A DNA stretch of 64,000 bases from the NCBI RefSeq assembly GCF_006517435.1, contig NZ_VHQG01000005.1:265222-329221 (forward strand). The letters are read 5' to 3'. Made by a program: the position numbers and the translations under genes. This DNA comes from Schumannella soli (GTDB lineage: Bacteria; Actinomycetota; Actinomycetes; Actinomycetales; Microbacteriaceae). The first letter of the stretch is position 1. The number at the start of each line of letters is the position of its first letter. Positions 41,901-48,127 of this stretch are shown piece by piece. The notes beneath the pieces were generated by a model. That model was not told the origin of the DNA and did not search any database. It worked only from the letters and a program-made list of their open reading frames with translations.

Positions 41901-42222
41901 CGGATCCGGTCGTCCAGTTGCCGGTCGCGCTGCGCAGCGCGGGCCGCACGGCGAGCCGGTGCTCGCGCCCGGGTTCGAGCGCGGCGGCGGGCTCGGCCTT
42001 CGGGGCCGTCCACTGGCTGCCGGTGCGCGTGATCGCCCGCAGCTGGAACAGCAGCGCGAGCTCGGCGTTCGGCGGCGGCGGGATGCTGGGCCCGGCCGCG
42101 CCAGCCGCGGCAGCTGTGCCCGACCCGGCGCCGCCCGCCCGCGCACCGCCCGTGCCCGATCCGTTCGCCCCGCCCCGCCCGAGCCGCGCGCGCCAGTCGG
42201 CGGAGGGCTCGGGATCGATCAC
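38986..42222 (-). CDS. SNF2/RapA-type DEAD-like helicase
   Basis: A 1078-residue protein from GTG 42222; upstream frame continuation has no ribosome site. Residues 1-560 hold the SNF2 helicase-associated region ([30 protein letters not shown] and the [19 protein letters not shown] strand). The motor begins with [33 protein letters not shown] (motif I), DEAQFVKNP (motif II), [15 protein letters not shown] (III), then the C-lobe with [67 protein letters not shown] (V-VI). The usual N-terminal SWIM zinc motif is absent. Several Gly/Ala/Ser linkers are inserted. It remodels protein-DNA complexes; the specific target is unknown. It interrupts the DUF2520-panC pairing. Confidence 0.9.
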   Translation of the reverse strand: [1078 protein letters not shown]

Positions 42223-42237
42223 GCCTTCATGCTGACA

Positions 42238-42261
42238 CGCGCCGCCGACGTCGGCGGCGCG
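42238..42261. repeat. 24-bp perfect GC palindrome
   Basis: CGCGCCGCCGAC and its exact complement, no loop, lie between the helicase start and the small ORF at 42265. It could terminate the small ORF's transcript or occlude helicase translation. Confidence 0.6.
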
Positions 42262-42264
42262 CAG

Positions 42265-42408
42265 TCAGATCCCCCGCGCCTCCGTCAGCGACCACGACAC
42301 GAGGGCGCGGGTCGTGAGCAGCAACGCCGCCGCGAGCACGGCGAAGGCGAGAGGAGCCCAGGGCGCCGAGCCGCGCGCACCGCTCCTCCTCATCCCGGGC
42401 CGGAGCAC
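42265..42408 (-). CDS. Possible small single-helix membrane protein
   Basis: A 47-residue frame from GTG 42408 (or 42 from ATG 42393). A basic head ([13 protein letters not shown]) precedes [21 protein letters not shown], a good membrane helix. A TAGCGT hexamer at 42429-42434 points toward it on the complement. I do not recognise a family and codon evidence is slight at this length. Confidence 0.35.
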   Translation of the reverse strand: MLRPGMRRSGARGSAPWAPLAFAVLAAALLLTTRALVSWSLTEARGI

Positions 42409-42473
42409 GCCCGCGTCGACTGCGACGCACGCTACGCGCGAAGCTGACGCGAACTCGCCTGCTCCCAGGCGAC

Positions 42474-42479
42474 TACCAT
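42474..42479 (+). promoter_or_regulatory. -10 hexamer TACCAT of panC
   Basis: TACCAT ends nine bases before GTG 42488, so the message is leaderless or has a two-base leader. It divides panC from the helicase on the other strand. Confidence 0.45.
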
Positions 42480-42487
42480 CGTTCCCC

Positions 42488-43381
42488 GTGCCCGCCGCAT
42501 CCGACCGCCCCGAGGTGATCACGTCGATCGCTGCTCTGCGCGAGCGCTTCCCGGCCGGAACCACCGCCCTCGTGCCGACGATGGGGGCGCTGCACGCGGG
42601 GCACGTCGCGCTCGTCGATCACGCGGCCGCACTCGCCGGCGAGACCGGCGGCGAGGTCGTGGTCTCGATCTTCGTGAACCCGCTGCAGTTCGGTCCGAAC
42701 GAGGATCTCGCGCGCTACCCGCGCGACCTCGACGCCGACCTCGACACGCTCGCCGGGCACGGCGTCGCGGCGGTCTTCCACCCGGACGTCGAGGAGATGT
42801 ACCCGGCCGGTCCGTCGCAGACGCGCGTCACCGCCGGCGAGGTCGGCGGTCTGTGGGAGGGCGCGAGCCGCCCCGGCCACTTCGACGGGATGCTGACTGT
42901 CGTCGCGAAGCTGCTCGGCATCGTGCGCCCCGCCGTCGCCGTGTTCGGGCAGAAGGATGCGCAGCAGCTCTTCCTGGTCGAGCGCATGGTGCGCGACCTC
43001 GACATCCCGAGCCGCATCGTCGGCGTCGACACGGTGCGGGCGGATGACGGACTCGCGCTCTCCAGCCGCAACCGCTACCTCGGCGACGACGAGCGCATCG
43101 CGGCCCGGGTGCTCAGCGCGGCGCTCGCCGCGGCCCGCGCGACGGCCGCCGACCCCGCGCTCCGCCCCGCCGCATCCGCCGTGCGCGCCGCCGCCGAGGC
43201 GGTGATCACGGCCGAGCCGCTCGCCGCCCTCGACTACCTTGGGATCGTCGACCCCGCCACGTTCCTCCCGGTCGACGACGACTTCCGGGGCGAGGCCCGC
43301 GTGATCATCGCGGCGAAGGTCGGTCCGGCCCGTCTGATCGACAACGGAACCCTCGAGCTCCGCCCCGGCACCACCGCCTGA
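42488..43381 (+). CDS. panC: Pantoate-beta-alanine ligase
   Basis: A 297-residue enzyme from GTG 42488. Adenylation-site motifs are [10 protein letters not shown] (HIGH-like, residues 29-38), [18 protein letters not shown], the FGQKDAQQ segment and LSSRNRYL (KMSKS-equivalent region). It condenses pantoate and beta-alanine with ATP to give pantothenate. panB and panD are not adjacent. It is followed 26 bases later by lysS, the same order as in other Microbacteriaceae. Longer frames upstream of the GTG are open but lie before the promoter. Confidence 0.95.
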   Translation: MPAASDRPEVITSIAALRERFPAGTTALVPTMGALHAGHVALVDHAAALAGETGGEVVVSIFVNPLQFGPNEDLARYPRDLDADLDTLAGHGVAAVFHPDVEEMYPAGPSQTRVTAGEVGGLWEGASRPGHFDGMLTVVAKLLGIVRPAVAVFGQKDAQQLFLVERMVRDLDIPSRIVGVDTVRADDGLALSSRNRYLGDDERIAARVLSAALAAARATAADPALRPAASAVRAAAEAVITAEPLAALDYLGIVDPATFLPVDDDFRGEARVIIAAKVGPARLIDNGTLELRPGTTA

Positions 43382-43407
43382 ACCGCCCGCGAACCGAACT
43401 GAGAAGC

Positions 43408-44964
43408 ATGACCTCCGAGCGCGACGCCCAGCCCACCGCATCCACCGACGCACCGGCCGCAGACAGCGCGCCCGAGACGAGCGCGCCCGAGACGAGCGCC
43501 GAGGAGATCGCCGAGCAGAAGGCCGTGCGTCTCGCCAAGCGCGAGCGCCTCATCGCCGAGGGCGACGAGGCCTACCCGGTGAGCCTGCCGATCACGACCA
43601 CGATCCCCGAGCTGCGGGCGCGGTTCGGCGACATCGAGGCGGATGCGAGCACCGGCGAGCAGGTCGGCGTCGCCGGCCGTGTCGTGCACCTGCGCAACAC
43701 GGGCAAGCTCTGCTTCGCGGCGCTGCAGTCGGGTGACGGCAGCCGCATCCAGGCCATGATCTCGCTCGCCGAGGTCGGCGAGGAGTCGCTGCAGCGCTGG
43801 AAGGAGCTCGTCGACCTCGGCGATCACCTCTTCGTCGCCGGCGAGGTCATCTCGAGCCGCCGCGGTGAGCTCAGCATCATGGCGACCGGGTGGCGCATCG
43901 CGTCGAAGGCGATCCTGCCGCTGCCGAACCTGCACTCCGAGCTGAGTGAGGAGACGCGGGTGCGCCAGCGCTACCTCGACCTGATCAGCCGCGAGCAGGC
44001 GCGCCAGGTCGTGCAGACCCGCGCGACCGTCATGAAGAGCCTGCGCAGCACCTTCGACGCCCGCGGCTACACCGAGGTCGAGACGCCGATGCTGCAGACG
44101 ATCCACGGCGGCGCGAGCGCCCGTCCGTTCTCGACGCACTCGAACGCCTTCGACACCGAGCTGTTCCTGCGCATCGCGCCCGAGCTCTACCTGAAGCGCG
44201 CGGCGGTCGGCGGCATCGACCACGTGTTCGAGATCAACCGCAACTTCCGCAACGAGGGCGCCGATTCGACCCACAGCCCCGAGTTCGCGATGCTCGAGGC
44301 GTACCAGGCCTATGGCGACTACGAGTCGATCGCCGAGCTGACGCAGACGCTGATCCAGGATGCGGCGCGCGCCGTGTTCGGCTCGACGACCGTGATCCTG
44401 CACGACGGCACCGAGTTCGACCTCGGCGGCGAGTGGCGGCGCATCCGCATGTACGAGTCGCTGAGCGAGAACGCCGGCGTCGAGATCACGCCGCAGACGA
44501 GCGTCGACGAGCTGGCGAAGCTGGCGGCGAAGCTGGATGTCGAGGTCAAGACCCCGACGCACGGCAAGTACGTCGAGGAGCTGTGGGAGCACTTCGCGGG
44601 CGACGACCTCGTGCAGCCGACCTTCGTCATGGACTTCCCGCTCGACACGAGCCCGCTCGTGCGCGAGCACCGCGACACCCCCGGCGTCGTGGAGAAGTGG
44701 GACCTCTACACGCGCGGCTTCGAGCTGGCCACCGGCTACTCCGAACTGGTCGACCCGGTCATCCAGCGCGAGCGCTTCGTCGAGCAGGCGAAGCAGGCCG
44801 CGCGCGGCGACGACGAGGCCATGCGCCTCGACGAGGAGTTCCTGCGCGCGATGGAGCACGGCATGCCCCCGATGGGCGGAATGGGCATGGGCATCGACCG
44901 CCTGCTCATGGCGCTGACCGGCCTCGGCATCCGCGAGACGATCCTGTTCCCGCTGGTCAAGTAG
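43408..44964 (+). CDS. lysS: Lysyl-tRNA synthetase, class II
   Basis: A 518-residue synthetase, ATG 43408. An Ala/Glu-rich head of about 35 residues precedes the OB-fold anticodon domain ([22 protein letters not shown]). Class II motifs follow: motif 1 around [25 protein letters not shown], motif 2 [20 protein letters not shown] and motif 3 [15 protein letters not shown]. It charges tRNA-Lys. The N-terminal repeat [11 protein letters not shown] is slight low complexity. It ends the conserved panC-lysS block. Confidence 0.96.
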   Translation: MTSERDAQPTASTDAPAADSAPETSAPETSAEEIAEQKAVRLAKRERLIAEGDEAYPVSLPITTTIPELRARFGDIEADASTGEQVGVAGRVVHLRNTGKLCFAALQSGDGSRIQAMISLAEVGEESLQRWKELVDLGDHLFVAGEVISSRRGELSIMATGWRIASKAILPLPNLHSELSEETRVRQRYLDLISREQARQVVQTRATVMKSLRSTFDARGYTEVETPMLQTIHGGASARPFSTHSNAFDTELFLRIAPELYLKRAAVGGIDHVFEINRNFRNEGADSTHSPEFAMLEAYQAYGDYESIAELTQTLIQDAARAVFGSTTVILHDGTEFDLGGEWRRIRMYESLSENAGVEITPQTSVDELAKLAAKLDVEVKTPTHGKYVEELWEHFAGDDLVQPTFVMDFPLDTSPLVREHRDTPGVVEKWDLYTRGFELATGYSELVDPVIQRERFVEQAKQAARGDDEAMRLDEEFLRAMEHGMPPMGGMGMGIDRLLMALTGLGIRETILFPLVK

Positions 44965-45047
44965 CCACCGTGACCGCGCGCAGCCGCCGCCACGCCGGGC
45001 ACCCGTCCCCATCGTCGCGCGGCTGAGCCGTGCTCGATACTGAGCAC

Positions 45048-45650
45048 ATGACTGATCCGGCCTCGTTCCCTCCGCTCGTCGTCGGCACCGACATCACGGC
45101 CGTGCGGCGGGCCTTCCGGCCGTCGCTCGTGATCGCCGGGATCGGATTGCCGCTCACCCTGTTCGGCGCGGTCGCCGTCGCGGCGCTGACCGCATCCACG
45201 ATGTCGGTCGGGTCGACGAGCGGCTTCGGCTCCGGATTCGCGATCGGCATGCTCGCCGGCAGCGGCCTGCTCTTCACTTCGCTGTTCTTCATCTACACGC
45301 TCGTGCGGTTCTCGTCGCTGCTCGCGGTGCGCGTCGCGGTCAAGCGGCCGCTGATCCTCGACGCGAACGGGATGTCGTGGACCGCGGACTGGGGCGAGCT
45401 GTTCCTGCCGTGGGCGGCGGTCGCGGGGGTCACGGTGCGCGACGGCGGGCGTCGCCGCATCGTCAGCTTCCTTCTCGACCCGGCGGCGCATCCGGATGCC
45501 CCGGGCGTGCGCAGCGACGTGACTCCGGGCCAGTGGCGGCAGATCGCGCGCAACGGCCTGCGTCTCGGTTCGGTGGGCATCGACACGCCCATCGAGACGG
45601 TGCTCGCGGCCACGGCCGCGTTCAGCGGCGGGCGGCTGGTCGCGCGTTGA
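45048..45650 (+). CDS. Two-helix membrane protein of unknown function
   Basis: A 200-residue protein. I start at ATG 45048, because the GTG at 45030 adds six residues without a ribosome site. Two hydrophobic segments, SLVIAGIGLPLTLFGAVAVAALT and FAIGMLAGSGLLFTSLFFIYTLVRF, precede a cytoplasmic beta-rich domain (KRPLILDANGMSWTADWGELFLPWAAVAGVTVRDGG), reminiscent of PH-like or DUF2982-type folds. I do not recognise a named family. It lies just after lysS, four bases before the next membrane gene, so the two are probably co-transcribed. Confidence 0.7.
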   Translation: MTDPASFPPLVVGTDITAVRRAFRPSLVIAGIGLPLTLFGAVAVAALTASTMSVGSTSGFGSGFAIGMLAGSGLLFTSLFFIYTLVRFSSLLAVRVAVKRPLILDANGMSWTADWGELFLPWAAVAGVTVRDGGRRRIVSFLLDPAAHPDAPGVRSDVTPGQWRQIARNGLRLGSVGIDTPIETVLAATAAFSGGRLVAR

Positions 45651-45654
45651 CCCG

Positions 45655-46848
45655 ATGACCGCCACCTCCTCCGACCGGCTGGCCCGCGATCGCGCCGTCG
45701 GCCGCGTCGCCGCGGTCGCATTCGCGATCGCGGTGGGATGCGCGCTGCTGGTCGGCCCGATCGGGTCGACGATCGGCGGCGTGCTCGGCCTCGGCCCGCT
45801 GCCGTGGCCGTTCTTCCTCGCGGTCGCCGTCGCCTTCGGCGTGCTGACGGTCGTGACCTGGGCGCCCGGTCGCCGCAACGTCGGATCCCGGGCGCAGGGC
45901 CGAGTTCTGCTCGGCATCTCGCCGGGTCTGGTCGCCTTCGCGGCCGCGAGCTGGGGCCTGACCTGCTTCCTGACCGCCGGGCGCGTGCCGATCGGCGTCT
46001 CCGGTTCCCCCTACGCGGTGATCGCGCTCCTCGCCTTGGCGATCGGCGTCGTGGCCGGGGCGCGCACGAAGTCGCCCACGCCGAAGCCTCCGCCTCCGGT
46101 GCGTCGCCGCGTGCTGACGAAGCTGCCGCGCTTCGCCTTCGACCGCTTCACCCCGGCCGCCGCCGGCTTCTCGCTGGATGCCCCGCCCGAATGGATCGAG
46201 GTGCAGCGCCTCGCCCGCCCCGATCCGTGGATCGCGCACGTCGTCGGCGAGATCGAGCAGGCCCAGCCGACCGGCTTCACGGATGCCGAGCGCACCGCCG
46301 TCACCACGGCGCTCGCAGCGGCGTGCGCGCGGTGCACGGCCGAGGGCGTCGACGGCTTCCTCGGCTTCGCCGGCTGGGATGCGCCCGTGCTGGCCACGGC
46401 CCGCGTCGTCGGTCGCGAGGAGCGCGGCGCGCGCACGCCGGGGGAGTGGATGACACGGGGCGACGGTCGTCCGGCTCCGCGCATCCACTCGTTCACCACC
46501 CGCAGCGGGATCACCGGCCGGTCGGCGTACCGGCAGGTCGGCCCGGTGCCCGAGCCGATGGCTGGCGCGCCTGCACACCGCGCAGAGCCGCTGCTCGCGG
46601 ATGGCCCGGGTCGCGCCGACTTCGCCTTCGAGGTCGACGACGAGCTGTTCGTGCTGACGCTCGAGATGCCGAGCTGGTCTCAGCTGCGTCGGGTTCTCGA
46701 GGATGCGAAGCGCCTCGCTCGCAGGGTCGATCACGGCGCGGTCGACCACGGCGCAGTCGACCACAGCGCGGCCGACCACGGCGCAGCCGACCGGAAGCCG
46801 ACCGCGAAGCGGAGCCGTGCCGGCGGCGCCCGGAAGCCGAGAGCGTAA
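45655..46848 (+). CDS. Membrane protein with C-terminal VDHGA repeats
   Basis: A 397-residue protein, ATG 45655. Four N-terminal helices (residues about 17-140) lead to a soluble domain (FAFDRFTPAAAGFSLDAPPEWIEVQRLARP through SYRQVGPVP-like strands and FAFEVDDELFVLTLEMPSWSQLRRVLEDAKRLARR) that I cannot place in a family. The tail repeats VDHGA, VDHGA, VDHSA, ADHGA, ADRKP, encoded by five near-copies of a 15-base unit at 46727-46801, and ends with a basic cluster. The His/Asp repeats could bind metal, but they may only be slippage product. It is co-transcribed with the 45048 gene. Confidence 0.65.
   Translation: MTATSSDRLARDRAVGRVAAVAFAIAVGCALLVGPIGSTIGGVLGLGPLPWPFFLAVAVAFGVLTVVTWAPGRRNVGSRAQGRVLLGISPGLVAFAAASWGLTCFLTAGRVPIGVSGSPYAVIALLALAIGVVAGARTKSPTPKPPPPVRRRVLTKLPRFAFDRFTPAAAGFSLDAPPEWIEVQRLARPDPWIAHVVGEIEQAQPTGFTDAERTAVTTALAAACARCTAEGVDGFLGFAGWDAPVLATARVVGREERGARTPGEWMTRGDGRPAPRIHSFTTRSGITGRSAYRQVGPVPEPMAGAPAHRAEPLLADGPGRADFAFEVDDELFVLTLEMPSWSQLRRVLEDAKRLARRVDHGAVDHGAVDHSAADHGAADRKPTAKRSRAGGARKPRA
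46727..46801 (+). repeat. Five degenerate 15-bp tandem repeats
   Basis: The unit gtcgaccacggcgcg and close variants repeat in frame, coding VDHGA-type pentapeptides at the end of the 45655 protein. Confidence 0.85.
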
Positions 46849-46877
46849 GCGCGCGCCGAGAGTCGCATCCGCGCGGT

Positions 46878-46883
46878 TAGGGT
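46878..46883 (+). promoter_or_regulatory. -10 hexamer TAGGGT, leaderless start
   Basis: TAGGGT ends seven bases before GTG 46890. It is the main evidence that the 48-residue frame is a real gene. Confidence 0.5.
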
Positions 46884-46889
46884 TGCGGG

Positions 46890-47036
46890 GTGAGTGATCT
46901 GAACGGCCCGGGCGGCGACAAGCAGCCGCAGAAGCCCTCGATGGCGCGCATCCTCATCTGGGTCGGCGTCGCCGCCGTGGCGGTGTGGCTGATCATCTCG
47001 GGCATCTCGGGCATGATCGCCCGCGGAGACCTCTGA
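46890..47036 (+). CDS. Small single-helix membrane protein (48 aa)
   Basis: GTG 46890 to TGA 47034-47036. A 25-residue polar head (SDLNGPGGDKQPQKPSMAR) is followed by ILIWVGVAAVAVWLIISGISGMI, a clear transmembrane helix, and a short polar end. Too short for most gene finders, but it has the leaderless -10 seven bases upstream and high-GC third-position use. Only one base separates it from another tiny membrane gene. No family recognised. Confidence 0.6.
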   Translation: MSDLNGPGGDKQPQKPSMARILIWVGVAAVAVWLIISGISGMIARGDL

Positions 47037-47037
47037 C

Positions 47038-47133
47038 GTGGATCGCAAGAGCTCGCGCTTCATCGCGATCGCCGGCCTCGTGGTGATCGTCGCCGTGGTC
47101 GCCGTCGCGTACGCGCTCGGCGTCGGGCGCTGA
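47038..47133 (+). CDS. Tiny membrane protein (31 aa)
   Basis: GTG 47038 to TGA 47131-47133. The product is a basic head (MDRKSSRF) plus IAIAGLVVIVAVVAVAYALGVG, one transmembrane helix. Its start lies one base after the stop of the 48-residue gene, so translation would be coupled. It is supported by position and helix rather than homology. Confidence 0.5.
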   Translation: MDRKSSRFIAIAGLVVIVAVVAVAYALGVGR

Positions 47134-47193
47134 CCCGGCCCAGCCGCCGAGCAGCGCCGACCGCCGCCGGGCCGACGCGCATCCTGCCCGGGT

Positions 47194-47199
47194 TATCCT
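47194..47199 (+). promoter_or_regulatory. -10 hexamer TATCCT, leaderless start
   Basis: TATCCT ends seven bases before ATG 47206. Confidence 0.55.
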
Positions 47200-47205
47200 G
47201 AGCGC

Positions 47206-47400
47206 ATGACCCCCTGGAACACCGCGCTGCTGTCGATCCTGCCGACGCTCGTGGTCGGGGGCATCTTCTGGTTCACGATCCGCGCGATCATCCGCGCCGA
47301 CCGCACCGAGCGCAAGGTCTACAGCCGCATCGAGGCCGAGGAGCGTGCGAAGCTCGGCCTGCCGCCCGTCGCCGAGAAGGCGGCTCCGCCCGCGAGCTGA
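47206..47400 (+). CDS. Conserved small membrane protein (64 aa)
   Basis: ATG 47206. TALLSILPTLVVGGIFWFTIRAIIRADRTERKVYSRIEAEERAKLGLP is one transmembrane helix followed by an amphipathic, charged helix; the type is common near lysS in this family of actinobacteria, without known function. It has its own leaderless hexamer. It ends convergently with the HTH gene 23 bases away. Confidence 0.65.
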   Translation: MTPWNTALLSILPTLVVGGIFWFTIRAIIRADRTERKVYSRIEAEERAKLGLPPVAEKAAPPAS

Positions 47401-47423
47401 GCCCGCCGGCGCGGAGATCCCGC

Positions 47424-47654
47424 TCAGCGGACGACGAGCAGCTCGCCGACCTCGCAGTCGAGCGCGTCGCAGATCGCCGTCAGCGTCGAGAAGCGGATCG
47501 CCCGCGCCCGGTCGTTCTTCAGCACGCTGAGGTTCACGATCGAGACGCCGACGAGCTCGCTGAGCCGGGTGAGCGTCATCCCGCGTTCGGCGAGCAGCTC
47601 GTCGAGTCGGCAGTGGATGCGCCCCGCCTCCTCGTCGGGCTCGGCCGGCGCCAT
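47424..47654 (-). CDS. Small XRE-family helix-turn-helix regulator
   Basis: A 76-residue Cro/CI-type protein. The HTH is LDELLAERGMTLTRLSELVGVSIVNLSVLKNDRARAIRFSTLTAICDALDCEVGELLVVR, the form of the YozG-like regulators that control small membrane-protein operons. ATG 47654 overlaps the stop of a 22-codon frame (TGATG), which in turn overlaps the stop of the membrane gene at 47722, giving a coupled chain. The dyads at 47949-47982 upstream of the operon are its likely autoregulatory operator. Confidence 0.82.
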   Translation of the reverse strand: MAPAEPDEEAGRIHCRLDELLAERGMTLTRLSELVGVSIVNLSVLKNDRARAIRFSTLTAICDALDCEVGELLVVR

Positions 47655-47722
47655 CAGCCCAGGCCCCGGGCGGCGAGCGCCTCCCGGACGCCGAGGCGGC
47701 GCGTCGGCGCGGTGGCGCCCAT
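47654..47722 (-). CDS. 22-codon coupling frame between membrane and HTH genes
   Basis: ATG 47722 overlaps the preceding stop as TGATG and its own stop overlaps the next ATG in the same way. The product (MGATAPTRRLGVREALAARG, then LG) is not recognisable. It may exist only to carry ribosomes from the membrane gene to the regulator gene. Confidence 0.35.
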   Translation of the reverse strand: MGATAPTRRLGVREALAARGLG

Positions 47723-47934
47723 CACACGAGCCCGTCGCTGTCGCGCTCGGCGCGTTCGGCGCGGGCGCGCTGCTCGGCGACCTCGCGTTGCAGTCGCGCG
47801 CGCTCCGGGTCGGGCGCGACGCGGCGCGCGACGACCCGTGCGAGCAGGACGATGCCGACGATGATCGCGGCGAAGAACAGCAGCACGCCGATCACCAGCA
47901 TGAGGTGCCATCCCACGAAGGAGTTGCCGAACAT
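47722..47934 (-). CDS. Small membrane protein with coiled tail (70 aa)
   Basis: ATG 47934 behind AAAGGGAGA. MFGNSFVGWHLMLVIGVLLFFAAIIVGIVLLARVVA is a single long transmembrane helix. RRVAPDPERARLQREVAEQRARAERAERDSDGLV is a charged helix likely to coil. Small membrane proteins of this kind are often paired with YozG-like HTH regulators, the arrangement here. Function unknown. Confidence 0.7.
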   Translation of the reverse strand: MFGNSFVGWHLMLVIGVLLFFAAIIVGIVLLARVVARRVAPDPERARLQREVAEQRARAERAERDSDGLV

Positions 47935-47948
47935 CCCGTCTCCCTTTC

Positions 47949-47982
47949 TTATCGATCGTCGATAACATAACGACTATCGATA
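47949..47982 (-). promoter_or_regulatory. Twin TATCGA dyads upstream of membrane/HTH operon
   Basis: TTATCGA-N3-TCGATAA (47949-47965) and the 8-bp palindrome TATCGATA (47975-47982) bracket an AT-rich TTATGTTA stretch likely to include the -10. Operator candidates for the downstream XRE protein. Confidence 0.55.
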
Positions 47983-48075
47983 TGCCGCGCAAGGTCCCGG
48001 TCGCTCGACACGACGCCGCGCGCAACCCGGTCACGCCCACGGCGAACAGGGGCAGGAAGGGCCGTACCCGCTGGT

Positions 48076-48127
48076 TACTCTCTTTCGTATCGGCGCCGCC
48101 TCCGTGTGCGGCGCCGGAGGAGTGGAC
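48076..48127 (+). promoter_or_regulatory. clpC promoter and structured leader
   Basis: -10 TACTCT (48076-48081), then two CGGCGCCG octamers (48091-48098 and 48109-48116) that can pair with each other around a 10-base loop, ending where the GGAG ribosome site begins (48117). The -10 is identical to that of ftsH. Confidence 0.5.

Noticed and set aside
42222-42564. Longer frame for the small membrane ORF beginning at 42564
   Set aside because: It would overlap the panC start antisense, and the TAGCGT hexamer at 42429 supports a start near 42408 or 42393 instead.
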